Shown: positions 17,724 through 26,899, counted from the first letter of the stretch. The stretch: DNA of 64,000 bases from Chryseobacterium cheonjiense (GCF_012927265.1 NZ_JABBGF010000001.1:556502-620501); one strand, 5' to 3'. Numbers and translations are program-made. The notes: generated by a model not told the origin, from the sequence alone.

Positions 17724-18167
17724 CACAAAATAAATTAGTCTAAAGTCATCAGCGTACCGAATTGTAATTTTAATTAAGCGTATTCTTATCGGGAAGAGTT
17801 CTTATTTTTAATATAAATTACCCGTTGTGCATTTTGAATTATTGTTTTTCGAAAATAAGTGAAACGGCTTTGTTTAGCTTTATAATAAGTATTTTTTTTA
17901 TAATTCTTTGTATAACCTTGCGTTTTTATTGGTAGGAAATGCATTTTTTTTAATAAATATTTATTTTTTAAGAAAAATAATGGTATTTCAGTTAATAAAA
18001 AAGGCAAATGTTTAATTATCAGTCATTTGGATGTATTTGCGAAATGCACAACGGGAATAAATTCTATTATAAATTAATATGAAAGTTATCTTTCATAATG
18101 ATTATATGGTGTTGATAATCTATTATTTGCTGGCATTTTATTTGTTTATTATAGCTAAAATAAAATT
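17724..18167. other. AT-rich intergenic region before the DUF3606 remnant
   Basis: 444 bases, strongly AT-rich, with long T and A runs. The short minus-strand frame across 17786-18007 has the composition of noise. No hairpin or repeat stood out. Confidence 0.45.
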
Positions 18168-18358
18168 ATGGCAGATAATAAATCAAAAAAGACCAGAGGG
18201 ACCGCAGTAAAGTAAGTGGTTCGGAAAACTACGAAATTCAATATTTCAAAGACAAGCTTGGCGTAACATCGCAGGCAGTAACCGGTGCAATTCGTGCGAC
18301 GGGTTCAAACGACAGAAAAACACTTGAAGCCTACTTAAAAGATAAGCACAAGAAATAG
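18168..18358 (+). pseudogene. DUF3606 gene broken by a one-base frameshift
   Basis: The ATG at 18168 reads MADNKSKKTRG and then meets a stop after 15 codons. Shifting the frame by one at the GGG near 18198-18200 gives DRSKVSGSENYEIQYFKDKL, GVTSQAVTGAIRATGSNDRK and TLEAYLKDKHKK, ending TAG at 18356-18358, a full match to the 60-residue DUF3606 family (K-x-x-G-x-D-R-x-x-V, then E-Y-E-x-x-Y-x-x-x-K-x-G-V-x-x-x-x-x-x-x-A-I). Adding one G in the run (AGAGGGGACC) restores the gene, so a single G has been lost, by mutation or by sequencing error. It is followed by two terminators and then ligD, a usual stress neighbourhood for this family. Confidence 0.75.
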
Positions 18359-18364
18359 TAAAAT

Positions 18365-18387
18365 ACGCTCAACACCAGAGCGTTTTT
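18365..18387 (+). terminator. Terminator after the DUF3606 remnant
   Basis: ACGCTC (18365-18370) pairs with GAGCGT (18378-18383) over a 7-base loop, then TTTT. It lies 7 bases after the DUF3606 stop. Confidence 0.7.
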
Positions 18388-18391
18388 GTTC

Positions 18392-18423
18392 ATGATCTTT
18401 CTGAAGCGGAAAGATCATTTTTC
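18392..18423 (+). terminator. Second hairpin/terminator before ligD
   Basis: ATGATCTTTC (18392-18401) and GAAAGATCAT (18409-18418) form a perfect 10-bp stem with a 7-base loop, followed by TTTTTC. It lies just 18-50 bases before the ligD ATG, so it may instead be a leader structure of ligD. Confidence 0.55.
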
Positions 18424-18440
18424 ATCTAAAAATATTTCTA

Positions 18441-21134
18441 ATGGATTTATCAGACTACAAAAAAAAGAGATCCGCAGAAAAGACACCGGAACCTTTTGGA
18501 GGAGTTTCGTCAGGAAAAGAACTGCGATTTGTCATCCAGAAGCACGATGCCTCTCACCTGCATTATGACTTCCGTCTTGAGATGGATGGTGTATTGAAAA
18601 GCTGGGCTGTTCCCAAAGGGCCTTCACTCGACCCTGCCATCAAGCGCCTGGCCATGATGGTGGAAGATCATCCCTACGATTATAAAGATTTTGAAGGAAT
18701 CATCCCCAAAGGGCAATATGGCGGCGGAACGGTGATTGTATGGGATGAAGGAACCTATACCGCAGCAGAACCTGTGGAAGGCGATTTTAAAAAGCAGGAG
18801 AAAAACCTTCTGCATCAGCTTTATTCCGGTAAGCTTAAAATAAAACTCAACGGTAAAAAGCTTAAAGGAGAGTTTGCATTAGTAAAAGCCTATGGAAGAG
18901 GAGAAAACGGATGGCTGCTGATGAAGCTGGATGACAAATATGCCACTGCTGATGATGTCACCTTAAAGGATAAATCTGTAATTTCTAAAAAAACCATAGA
19001 ACAAATGGAAAAAGCACCTGATCATGTATATGGTAAGGATAGCGCTAAAACAGATCATGCCGCAAAAGATGAGCAGGCCGGTAGAGAAGAAGCCAAAGAT
19101 AATCACTCTAAATCAAGCGAAAAGACGAAAAAGAAAAAGGTATCCGGAAATACAGTTGAACCCCTATTAAAAAATACTCCTGACCAGGCATTTTATCACA
19201 ATGTTGAGCCGATGCTGGCTACATTGGTAGACCAGCCTTTTGACAGTGATGACTGGCTGTATGAAATTAAATGGGACGGTTATCGCGCAGTAGCTTTTAT
19301 GAACGGTAAAACCGTGGAACTGAAATCTCGTAACGATAAAAGCTTCTCAGAAAAATTTTATACGATACAAAAGGAGCTGGAAAAACTGAATCTGAACGCA
19401 ATTCTCGACGGAGAAATTGTTGTATTGAAAGAAAAAGGATCGGCAGATTTCGGGGCACTGCAAAACTGGCGCAGTGAAGCAGACGGAGATTTGGTTTATT
19501 ATGTATTCGATATTCTCTGGTATGACGGGAAAGATTTAAAAGATCTGCCCTTAACGGAACGCAAAATGATTCTGGAAAATATATTACCACAAAATGAGTC
19601 TATTTTGATCAGTCAGGATTTTCATACTTCCGGTCTGGAATTTATGGAAGCGGCAAAAAAAATGGGCCTTGAAGGTATCATGGCTAAAAAGAAAGACAGT
19701 TTATACCATATTAAAGACAGAACCAGGGATTGGCTGAAGATCAAAGCGAATAAGAGACAGGAAGTCGTCATCGGAGGATTTACCCTTAATGATGATTCAA
19801 AAAAACTGTTCAGCAGCCTTCTGGTCGGTGTTTACAAAGATGGAAAATTAGTATATACCGGAAAAGTCGGTACCGGATTCAACGCAAAAATGCAAAAAGA
19901 AATGATGATGCAGTTCAAACTGCTGATTACCGATAAAGTGCCATTTTCTGAGGAGCCGGATGTTAACAAACCTTCACGATTTCGTCCCAATCCGCCGCAC
20001 GCAACAGTAACATGGCTTAAGCCCGAACTCATCGGTGAAGTAAGCTATACGGAACTTACCAGTGACGGAGTGATGCGCCATCCTTCATTTGAAGGGATGA
20101 GGTCTGACAAAAACCCCGAAACCGTAATTCTCGAAAAAGAAGCCGGAACTGAGGATATCGTTGGCGGAAAAACGCTTATCCAACCCCGAACAGGCAGGAA
20201 AAGAAAAACACTGCTTAATCCTACAGAATCTACACAGGTTAAAAAAATCAACAGGCACGAGCTGAAGTTTACCAATCTTAACAAAATATTCTGGCCGGAT
20301 GAAAAAATAACAAAACGCGACCTGATCAATTATTATTATCAGGTGGCGCCGTATATATTACCATATCTAAAAAACCGCCCCCAAAGCATGAACCGGTTCC
20401 CGAACGGTATCGCTGAAGAAGGTTTTTATTTTAAAGATATTACAGGCAAAGCTCCGGATTGGATTGAAAGATATGCGTATCACAGCGATACCGATCATAA
20501 AGAAAAACAATATCTAGTAGGAAGTGACGAAGCAACGCTCCTGTACATGGCGAACCTTGCCTGTATTGAGATGAATCCGTGGAACAGCACAATAAAAAAA
20601 CCTGACCATCCGACCTATTGTATTATTGACCTTGATCCTGATAAAAATACTTTCGACCAGGTAATTGAGACGGCGCAGGTAACAAAACAGATTCTCGATG
20701 ATTTGGGCGTTCCCTGCTACTGTAAGACAAGCGGCTCTACAGGACTGCATATCTATATTCCTTTAGGGAACAAATACACTTATGAGCAAAGTAAAGAGTT
20801 TGCAAGAGTGATTGTGAAACTTGTTCATGAAGAATTACCGAAAATAACTACCATTGAGAGACATATTTCTGACCGTAAAGGAAAAATGTATCTTGATTTT
20901 CTCCAGAACAGACCACACGCCACCATTGCATCGGTATATTCAGTGCGTCCTAAGCCGGGTGCTACCGTATCCATGCCGCTGGAATGGGATGAGGTTAAAA
21001 AAGGGCTTAAAATGAATGACTTTAACATTTTTAATGCATTGGAACGCTTGGAAAGTGTTGGAGATATCTTTAAACCGGTTTTAGGAAAAGGTATTGATAT
21101 GATCAAAATTATTTCTAAATTTTCAGAAGAATAA
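18441..21134 (+). CDS. ligD: Non-homologous end-joining DNA ligase LigD (phosphoesterase-ligase-polymerase)
   Basis: The 897-residue protein has three catalytic parts. The N-terminal 3'-phosphoesterase domain (about 25-155) shows FVIQKHDASHLHYDFRLE and IIPKGQYGGGTV, with the His/Asp/Arg set of that fold. A charged linker (about 195-240) follows. The ATP-dependent ligase (about 255-560) has the nucleotidyl-transfer motif EIKWDGYR with Lys277 as the AMP acceptor. The C-terminal primase-polymerase domain (about 610-890) opens FTNLNKIFWPDEKITKRDLINYY and contains IIDLDPD, the metal-binding aspartates. LigD repairs double-strand breaks with Ku, but no ku gene lies in this window. A terminator follows 15 bases after the stop. 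Confidence 0.97.
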   Translation: MDLSDYKKKRSAEKTPEPFGGVSSGKELRFVIQKHDASHLHYDFRLEMDGVLKSWAVPKGPSLDPAIKRLAMMVEDHPYDYKDFEGIIPKGQYGGGTVIVWDEGTYTAAEPVEGDFKKQEKNLLHQLYSGKLKIKLNGKKLKGEFALVKAYGRGENGWLLMKLDDKYATADDVTLKDKSVISKKTIEQMEKAPDHVYGKDSAKTDHAAKDEQAGREEAKDNHSKSSEKTKKKKVSGNTVEPLLKNTPDQAFYHNVEPMLATLVDQPFDSDDWLYEIKWDGYRAVAFMNGKTVELKSRNDKSFSEKFYTIQKELEKLNLNAILDGEIVVLKEKGSADFGALQNWRSEADGDLVYYVFDILWYDGKDLKDLPLTERKMILENILPQNESILISQDFHTSGLEFMEAAKKMGLEGIMAKKKDSLYHIKDRTRDWLKIKANKRQEVVIGGFTLNDDSKKLFSSLLVGVYKDGKLVYTGKVGTGFNAKMQKEMMMQFKLLITDKVPFSEEPDVNKPSRFRPNPPHATVTWLKPELIGEVSYTELTSDGVMRHPSFEGMRSDKNPETVILEKEAGTEDIVGGKTLIQPRTGRKRKTLLNPTESTQVKKINRHELKFTNLNKIFWPDEKITKRDLINYYYQVAPYILPYLKNRPQSMNRFPNGIAEEGFYFKDITGKAPDWIERYAYHSDTDHKEKQYLVGSDEATLLYMANLACIEMNPWNSTIKKPDHPTYCIIDLDPDKNTFDQVIETAQVTKQILDDLGVPCYCKTSGSTGLHIYIPLGNKYTYEQSKEFARVIVKLVHEELPKITTIERHISDRKGKMYLDFLQNRPHATIASVYSVRPKPGATVSMPLEWDEVKKGLKMNDFNIFNALERLESVGDIFKPVLGKGIDMIKIISKFSEE

Positions 21135-21149
21135 TATTTCTGGGAAATA

Positions 21150-21186
21150 AAAAAGAACCCATTCCGGTTTAGAATGGGTTCTTTTT
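21150..21186 (+). terminator. Terminator after ligD
   Basis: AAAAGAACCCATTC and GAATGGGTTCTTTT form a long perfect stem (arms at about 21151-21164 and 21172-21185) with a 7-base loop and an A/T-flanked end. Confidence 0.88.
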
Positions 21187-21350
21187 GTTTAATATCATCC
21201 TGTATCCGGCTTTTATTTATTTTAAATATTACTGTACTAACTCTGTAATTACATTCTTAGAGGTTAAAACTTAAATGTGGTACCGGATATTCCCTTAAAG
21301 GTCTGGTATTTGTATTTTACCGTTACAGCAAAACACTAACACTTAATATT

Positions 21351-21902
21351 ATGAAAACAACAGAAAACCAAAACGGCCGTGGTGCCGGAAAAGTAGCTGC
21401 CAAATCTTCTGCAGCTGACGGACTCAGAGAACTTTTTATCGATGAGCTTAAAGATATTGTTTATGCGGAAAGAGCCTTAGTGAAAGCATTACCGAAAATG
21501 GCAAGAAATGCAACAGAGCCGAAACTTATTGCTGCTATAGAAGAACATGTGGCTGTTACCGAAGGACAGGTAGAACGTCTGGAAAAAATATTCGATTTGC
21601 TTGGAGAATCCAACCGTGGTAAAAAATGCGATGCTATGGAAGGCCTTATCAAAGAAGGAGAAAGCATTATGGAAGAGACCGAAGCCGGCCCGGTGAGAGA
21701 TGCAGGAATCATTTCAGCATCACAGAAAATCGAACATTACGAAATTGCTTCCTACGGAACTTTGGCTGCTTTTGCCAAAACGTTGGGCGAAACCGAAGTC
21801 GCATCACTACTCGAAGAGACACTGGCGGAAGAAAAGCAGGCTGATGCCCTGCTCACAGAATCGGCATACAATTCTATTAATTTTGAAGCTTCGGAAGAAT
21901 AG
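21351..21902 (+). CDS. DUF892 ferritin-like protein (YciE/YciF family)
   Basis: The 183-residue product starts with a low-complexity polar tail (about residues 1-24). It then has a four-helix ferritin-like bundle: LRELFIDELKDIVYAERALVKALPKMA, VAVTEGQVERLEKIFDLLG, SQKIEHYEIASYGTLAAFAKTLG and LLEETLAEEKQADALLTE. These carry the E-x-x-Y and E-x-x-H residues that can hold a di-metal site. YciE/YciF proteins are induced by general and osmotic stress. Together with ligD and the DUF3606 remnant this forms a stress-survival neighbourhood. Confidence 0.92.
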   Translation: MKTTENQNGRGAGKVAAKSSAADGLRELFIDELKDIVYAERALVKALPKMARNATEPKLIAAIEEHVAVTEGQVERLEKIFDLLGESNRGKKCDAMEGLIKEGESIMEETEAGPVRDAGIISASQKIEHYEIASYGTLAAFAKTLGETEVASLLEETLAEEKQADALLTESAYNSINFEASEE

Positions 21903-21920
21903 GAATAAAAACAATTTATA

Positions 21921-21946
21921 AGACTGCCAATGGCAGTCTGTTTTAT
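21921..21946 (+). terminator. Terminator after the DUF892 gene
   Basis: AGACTGCCA (21921-21929) pairs with TGGCAGTCT (21931-21939), followed by GTTTTATTT. It lies 19 bases after the stop codon. Confidence 0.8.
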
Positions 21947-22098
21947 TTAAATCAAAAGATAAATACTGGGTAATGAATGCCAGGTTTTCTGAAATCACAG
22001 ACAGTACTTCTGTTCCTTCACAAAAAATTGCCATACAGCACGCCAGGCTGATGCCTCTGCCTGGAAGTAAATAAAAGAAGGCGTATTGATTATAAGAT

Positions 22099-22128
22099 AA
22101 AATGCTACAAGGAATTGTGGCATTTTTT
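22099..22128 (+). terminator. Terminator of an unassigned short transcript
   Basis: AAAATGCTACAA (22099-22110) pairs with TTGTGGCATTTT (22115-22126), 12 bp with one G-T pair, a 4-base loop and a T tail. No annotated gene ends immediately before it. Confidence 0.65.
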
Positions 22129-22263
22129 GCGTTTAAATCAATCCTGCAATGGAAGTTTTGAATGGTTTTTAATAACACTTACGGATATTGGGTTCATACC
22201 TATTCAATTTTTTGTATTTTTATTTAAACAGGGCAGTGGCCTAAAAAACAATAGAAATAACGA

Positions 22264-23109
22264 ATGCAAAAAAAAGATAATGTTATACTCTTCAATGCAA
22301 TGGACGAAGCAGATTCTAACGGTATATCCATTGAAAGAATCAGTTTTAAAGAGAACGGATTTCCACATTCTCACCGTGATGAAGGATATACTTTTCATAT
22401 CCTGGAAAAAGGAACCGTAGATATCGAAATCGATTTTAATAAATATTCAATTTCTTCGCCGTCTGTTGTTTATATTCATCCCACTCAGGTTCACCGCATC
22501 TTACATTTTGAAAATATTACAATCTGCTCTCTGTCTGTAAAAGATGAAAGCCTGAATCCTGATTATCTTAAGCTGCTAGAGCAAATCACACCCGTAAAAC
22601 CTCTGAAACTTGAAGATACTGCCAATGCTGTTCTTACCAACATCTGTGATCTGTGCCTTAGTTTTTCCGTTAAAAAAAATGATGCGCTTCAGCATTCATT
22701 ATTAAAAGACAGCTGCAATATGCTGGTTGCATTTATGATCCGGCAGTTTTTAGGTAAAGAAAAACCTGAAGCCCATCTTTCAAGACCTGAAATCATTACA
22801 AAATCATTCAGGCTGCTGCTAGAAAAGAATTACCGTATAAATAAGCGACCCGGCGAATATGCTGATCAGCTGCATATTTCTACCGCTTATCTCAATGAGT
22901 GTATAAAGAATATAACGGGTTTGCCGGTATCCCGGCACATTCAGGAGCGGATTATCCTTGAAGCAAAACGATATCTCTATCACACCCGCAAATCCGTAAA
23001 AGAAATATCCTTTGAATTAGGATATGATGATCATACCTATTTTTCAAAGCTTTTTAAAAAAATAACGGGAATGTCTGCGCTCTCTTTCCGCAGAAAGAAC
23101 CACGATTAA
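22264..23109 (+). CDS. AraC family transcriptional regulator
   Basis: The 281-residue product has a cupin-type N-terminal domain (FPHSHRDEGYTFHILEKGTVDIEID, VVYIHPTQVHRI; the histidines fit a cupin metal or ligand site). Its C-terminal AraC DNA-binding domain reads YADQLHISTAYLNECIKNITGLPVSRHIQERIILEAKRYL, then VKEISFELGYDDHTYFSKLFKKITGMSALSFR. It is followed after 78 bases by a flavin monooxygenase gene in the same direction, which it probably controls. This arrangement is common for drug or aromatic-compound oxidases. Confidence 0.92.
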   Translation: MQKKDNVILFNAMDEADSNGISIERISFKENGFPHSHRDEGYTFHILEKGTVDIEIDFNKYSISSPSVVYIHPTQVHRILHFENITICSLSVKDESLNPDYLKLLEQITPVKPLKLEDTANAVLTNICDLCLSFSVKKNDALQHSLLKDSCNMLVAFMIRQFLGKEKPEAHLSRPEIITKSFRLLLEKNYRINKRPGEYADQLHISTAYLNECIKNITGLPVSRHIQERIILEAKRYLYHTRKSVKEISFELGYDDHTYFSKLFKKITGMSALSFRRKNHD

Positions 23110-23187
23110 TCCAATCTTTACCGCATTTCTTTATTTTGAGGATGTATTTTGTTTAAGAATTTTGTATTACAATTTAAAACAATAAAA

Positions 23188-24288
23188 ATGAAACAAAATA
23201 AAAGTGTGCTGGTTTCCGGGGCGAGCTTCGCGGGGCTGGCAACAGCTTACTGGATGAATAAAATGGGCTGCAATGTTACGGTTGTGGAAATTGGTGATCA
23301 TCTTAAAATGGGCGGTACTCCCGTAGATATTAAAGACAGAACGGTAGATGTTGTTAAAAAAATGGGACTTTTTGAGAAGATTAAAGCCCATAGAATAGGA
23401 CCCGAAAAATGGGAATTTAAAAATGCTGATGACATAAGTGAGCTAACAGTTTCACTGGAAAAATCCGATAACGAATTCGAGATTGAAAGAGATATTTTGC
23501 TGACCATGCTGTTTGATCTTATTGAAAAAGATGTATGCTTTATGTTTAACAACAGTATAACAGCTTTGGAGGAAAAAGAAGATGGCATAAATGTGAAATT
23601 TAAAGACGGTACTGAAAATCAGTTTGAACTCGTTTTTGGCTGCGATGGAATTCATTCGGCCGTTCGGAGAATCTGGTTTGGCGAAGAATCCAGATACGCT
23701 CATTTTCTCGGGCAGTATTTTTGTGTTGCTATTGCAGACAGGTTGTTGGTGGAAGAGGGTACCTATCAGCTGTATGCTGAACCGAACAAAGGTCTTGCAC
23801 TGTATGCTTACAACAATAAAACCGATATTATCTTCTCTTTTCGTTCCGGGAATGAGATTTCTTATGATTTTCGGAACCGCGAGCAAATGAAACAGATCGT
23901 TGTTACATACATGCAGGGTATGGGTTGGAGAGCATCTGAATTGAAAGAAGAGCTGATACATTCCGGATCCTTTTACTTTGATAAATTCTGCCAGATAAAA
24001 ATGCCATCATGGACAAAAGGCAGGGTCGCACTGGTGGGTGATGCCGGATATTGTGCTTCCCCGGCGGCGGGAATGGGCGGTTCGCTTGCGATCATAGGAG
24101 CTGCTGCAGTGGCCGATGCTTTTGAAAAAAACGATTACAATTTCAGAAAGGCTTTTGATCAGTACAACAAAGATCTGCGACCTTACATAGACGAAGTACA
24201 AAGCGCTGCAGTACACACTCTTGATAAGCTGCTTCCTAAAACGCAGGAGAAGATTGACTGGAGAAACAAGAATGGATTTGAGCTTTAA
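23188..24288 (+). CDS. FAD-dependent monooxygenase (PHBH/TetX-like superfamily)
   Basis: I start at the ATG at 23188 (MKQNKSVLVSGASFAGLATAYWM), where the FAD-binding GxGxxG-like motif begins at once; the upstream TTG at 23149 adds an unneeded tail. The 366-residue product has the Rossmann motif near residue 10, the E-x-G-x-x-x-x end of strand 2, the DG motif FGCDGIHSAVRR near 160 and the second FAD motif GRVALVGDAGYCASPAAGMGGSLAIIGA near 275. That is the class A flavoprotein hydroxylase fold. It is only distantly like TetX, so tetracycline modification should not be assumed. It follows an AraC gene. Confidence 0.92.
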   Translation: MKQNKSVLVSGASFAGLATAYWMNKMGCNVTVVEIGDHLKMGGTPVDIKDRTVDVVKKMGLFEKIKAHRIGPEKWEFKNADDISELTVSLEKSDNEFEIERDILLTMLFDLIEKDVCFMFNNSITALEEKEDGINVKFKDGTENQFELVFGCDGIHSAVRRIWFGEESRYAHFLGQYFCVAIADRLLVEEGTYQLYAEPNKGLALYAYNNKTDIIFSFRSGNEISYDFRNREQMKQIVVTYMQGMGWRASELKEELIHSGSFYFDKFCQIKMPSWTKGRVALVGDAGYCASPAAGMGGSLAIIGAAAVADAFEKNDYNFRKAFDQYNKDLRPYIDEVQSAAVHTLDKLLPKTQEKIDWRNKNGFEL

Positions 24289-24441
24289 GTAGAGAGAACT
24301 TATTTTGTAGTAAATTTTTTAGGCGTCCCCGGAATATAGAATTACCTTTTAAATTTACCAATTTTTTTAAAAGTAATTTTTCATACGTAAATTTTCAATG
24401 CGGCATATTTTTGGATAGCCCTGATTTATTATATTTATTAC

Positions 24442-24777
24442 ATGGATCATAAATCAATACTGCTTGAAGCTAATAAAGCAATAACAGAAGGGGATCATGA
24501 AAAATTCCTGTCTTATTGTACTGCCGATACCCGATGGATTTTTGTTGGTGACCAAACATTAAAAGGGATAGATGAAGTCAGAAAATACATATCTGAAGCC
24601 TATCAAACTCCGCCAAAATTTAAAGTTGATCTCATGATTGAAGAGGGCGATTATCTTACTGCCATGGGAACCATCAGCTTATTGAATGAAAATTCAGAAT
24701 GGCAGGATTTTGAGTATTGTGATGTATGGAAATTTGAAAATGGAAAAATGGCAGAATTAAAAGCCTTTGTTGTATAA
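24442..24777 (+). CDS. NTF2-like / SnoaL-like protein
   Basis: The 111-residue product fits the NTF2-like cone fold: an opening helix (LEANKAITEGDHEKFLSYC), then DTRWIFVGDQTLKGIDEVRKYI, a beta sheet (VDLMIEEGDYLTAMGTISL) and the closing EYCDVWKFENGKMAELKAFV strand. Such proteins range from isomerases to binding proteins; no catalytic residue can be named. It lies 153 bases after the monooxygenase, possibly with its own promoter. Confidence 0.87.
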   Translation: MDHKSILLEANKAITEGDHEKFLSYCTADTRWIFVGDQTLKGIDEVRKYISEAYQTPPKFKVDLMIEEGDYLTAMGTISLLNENSEWQDFEYCDVWKFENGKMAELKAFVV

Positions 24778-24913
24778 AGCTCTTAGAAGGTTGAACTCTT
24801 TTAATAAGGCCAAAGGAATACTATACCAAAAACGCCACGTTCACTCTTATTAAAAAGTATTCATTATCGCCGCTTCAAAGCCGATGGCATCACGGAATAC
24901 ACCTGCTTTTCCA

Positions 24914-24921
24914 TATATTTG
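24914..24921 (+). promoter_or_regulatory. -7 box TATATTTG right before the kinase start at 24929
   Basis: TATATTTG ends 7 bases before the ATG at 24929. If used, transcription would start at or next to the start codon, giving a leaderless or very short-leader mRNA. It argues against the ATG at 24884, which lies upstream of it. Confidence 0.35.
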
Positions 24922-24928
24922 TAAAATT

Positions 24929-26899
24929 ATGATTATCCAAGAAAATTTGTCTGATACCAGCTTCAGTACGGATTTAATTATCCAGGCCTTAACCTCATCT
25001 CCCTCACCGACATCCATTTATTCAGGCGAAGATATGATCATCCGTTTTGCAAATGAAGGCATGCTGGCGCTTTGGGGTAAAGATTCATCAGTAATAGGCA
25101 AGCCATTAATGGAGGCGATTCCGGAGCTGGAAGGGCAGCCTTTTCTGGATATTTTGAGAGAAGTCTGGTATTCCGGTAAAACATATTCGGTATCCGAAGC
25201 TCCTGCAAAACTGATAAAAAACGGGAAAGAAACGCTTGATTATTTTGACTATGAATATAAAGCACTGACGGATCATAATAACAAAACATGGTGTATATTG
25301 AATACGGCACTCAATGTCACTTCAGACCGTGAATTTTTACAGCAAATACAAAAGAAAGAAGAAAGGGAACAAATCCATAATGAGGAGATGGCTGCAACAC
25401 TTGAAGCATTGAGTTTTACAAATGAAGAACTCAATAATTCTGTAAGGCAGCTTGCCCAAAGCCGGGAAAATATCCGGACAATCATTGAGCAGGCTCCTGT
25501 GGGCATTGCCATGTTAAAAGGCCCGGAACATATTATTGAAATTGCCAACCCGGCCATTCTTTCAATATGGGGGCGAACAGAAGCGGAAGTCATCGGGTAT
25601 CCTCATGAGAATGCCCGCCCGGAATTGAAAGATCAGCCTGTAAACGGATGGCTTAGAGAAGTTTATCATACAGGAAAGCCAAAAATAAATACGGAGTTCC
25701 TTGTCAAATTACGACGCAACGACGGATTGAGGGATGCTATCGTAAATTCTATTTATCAACCTATATTTTCTGATAATGGTGACATCTCCGGTGTTCTTAT
25801 TATTCTTGAAGAAATAACTCAACAGGTCCTGGAACGGCGTAAAAATGAAAATGACCAGCAAATGTTGGCCTTGGCAATTGATGCGGGAAAACTTGCTACT
25901 TTTTATTATCAGCCCTCAACAAACCTGTTTTCGGGAAATGCTTTGCTAAAAACCTGGTTCAGACTTTCTTCTAACGAAGATTTGGACCTGTCGCTGGCAT
26001 TAGCGATGATTTTGCCTGAGGATAGGGAACGGGTTATTGCCGCTATTAAGAAATCGCTTAGTATAAATTCAGACGGAAATTACTTTATAGAATACCGGAT
26101 CAAAAATAATACAGATCATAAGATAAGGCTCCTGCAGGCCAATGGCAGGGTTTTTTATGATACTAAAGGCAATCCGCTTAGTCTTAACGGAACGCTCCGT
26201 GATATTACCGAACAAAAGAGAGAGGAAGAACGAAAAGATGATTTTATGGCAATGGTAAGTCATGAGCTTAAAACGCCGCTTACGTCACTTAAAGCATACC
26301 TTCAGGTTTTACAGCGTATGGCAACAAAGGATCAAAATCTTTTACAGCAAAATACATTGGAAAAATCTCTAAAACAGGTTGATAATATGACGGGGATGAT
26401 CAACGGTTTCCTGAATGTTTCCAGGCTAGATTCGGGCCAAATGTATATTGATAAAACACGCTTTGATTTTCAGCTGTTATTTTCTGAAATTGAAGATGAG
26501 GTACTTTCAATTACACATACCCATCATTTTCTGTTTAAAGATTCGGGACCTGTAGAAGTATCGGCAGACCGTGATAAGATTTCTCAGGTACTCCATAATC
26601 TTATTGGCAATGCCGTAAAGTATTCTCCTACAGGATCATTAATAACAATAGAATACCTTACAATAGGCAACAGCTTAAAAATTAAGGTCCACAATCCGGG
26701 GAGAGAAATTTCAGCGGAGGACCAGCACCGCATCTTTGAACGCTATTACCGGGTGAAGGATATTAACACGACATCAATAGCAGGCTTTGGTATCGGGCTG
26801 TATCTTTGTAAAGAGATTATTGAGCTTCATAACGGTACTATTGAGGTGCAAAGTTCCCAAAACGAAGGCACTGTGTTTTCATTTGTTTTGCCCCATTGA
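24929..26899 (+). CDS. PAS domain sensor histidine kinase
   Basis: I prefer the ATG at 24929 (MIIQENLSDTSFSTDLIIQA) to that at 24884, which adds 15 residues of unlikely sequence, giving 656 residues. Order: PAS 1 (about 15-130, with FANEGMLALWGKDSSVIGK), a short coiled coil (about 140-180), PAS 2 (about 185-305), a third PAS-like part (about 320-425), HisKA with AMVSHELKTPLTSLKAYLQ (His445), and HATPase_c with NLIGNAVKYSP and GIGLYLCKEII. The G1 box is degenerate (NPGREISAEDQ where D-x-G-x-G is usual), which could affect ATP binding. No receiver. Third member of the local paralogous kinase set. Confidence 0.92.
   Translation: MIIQENLSDTSFSTDLIIQALTSSPSPTSIYSGEDMIIRFANEGMLALWGKDSSVIGKPLMEAIPELEGQPFLDILREVWYSGKTYSVSEAPAKLIKNGKETLDYFDYEYKALTDHNNKTWCILNTALNVTSDREFLQQIQKKEEREQIHNEEMAATLEALSFTNEELNNSVRQLAQSRENIRTIIEQAPVGIAMLKGPEHIIEIANPAILSIWGRTEAEVIGYPHENARPELKDQPVNGWLREVYHTGKPKINTEFLVKLRRNDGLRDAIVNSIYQPIFSDNGDISGVLIILEEITQQVLERRKNENDQQMLALAIDAGKLATFYYQPSTNLFSGNALLKTWFRLSSNEDLDLSLALAMILPEDRERVIAAIKKSLSINSDGNYFIEYRIKNNTDHKIRLLQANGRVFYDTKGNPLSLNGTLRDITEQKREEERKDDFMAMVSHELKTPLTSLKAYLQVLQRMATKDQNLLQQNTLEKSLKQVDNMTGMINGFLNVSRLDSGQMYIDKTRFDFQLLFSEIEDEVLSITHTHHFLFKDSGPVEVSADRDKISQVLHNLIGNAVKYSPTGSLITIEYLTIGNSLKIKVHNPGREISAEDQHRIFERYYRVKDINTTSIAGFGIGLYLCKEIIELHNGTIEVQSSQNEGTVFSFVLPH

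Larger units (their letters stand above)
21903..22263. other. Intergenic region bounded by two terminators, with a possible small transcript
   Basis: Between the terminators at 21921-21946 and 22099-22128 lie about 150 bases. They hold a 33-codon frame, 21973-22074 (MNARFSEITDSTSVPSQKIA and on), and a hairpin CCAGGC/GCCTGG near 22043-22064. The second terminator implies a transcript that ends there, either this small frame or a non-coding RNA. I cannot tell which. Confidence 0.35.

Noticed and set aside
23452..23961. Minus-strand frame of 169 codons inside the monooxygenase gene
   Set aside because: Shadow frame; the sense frame has the FAD motifs.
23188..24288. Tetracycline-inactivating TetX enzyme
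   Set aside because: Only the general class A flavin-hydroxylase motifs are shared; the overall sequence is distant.
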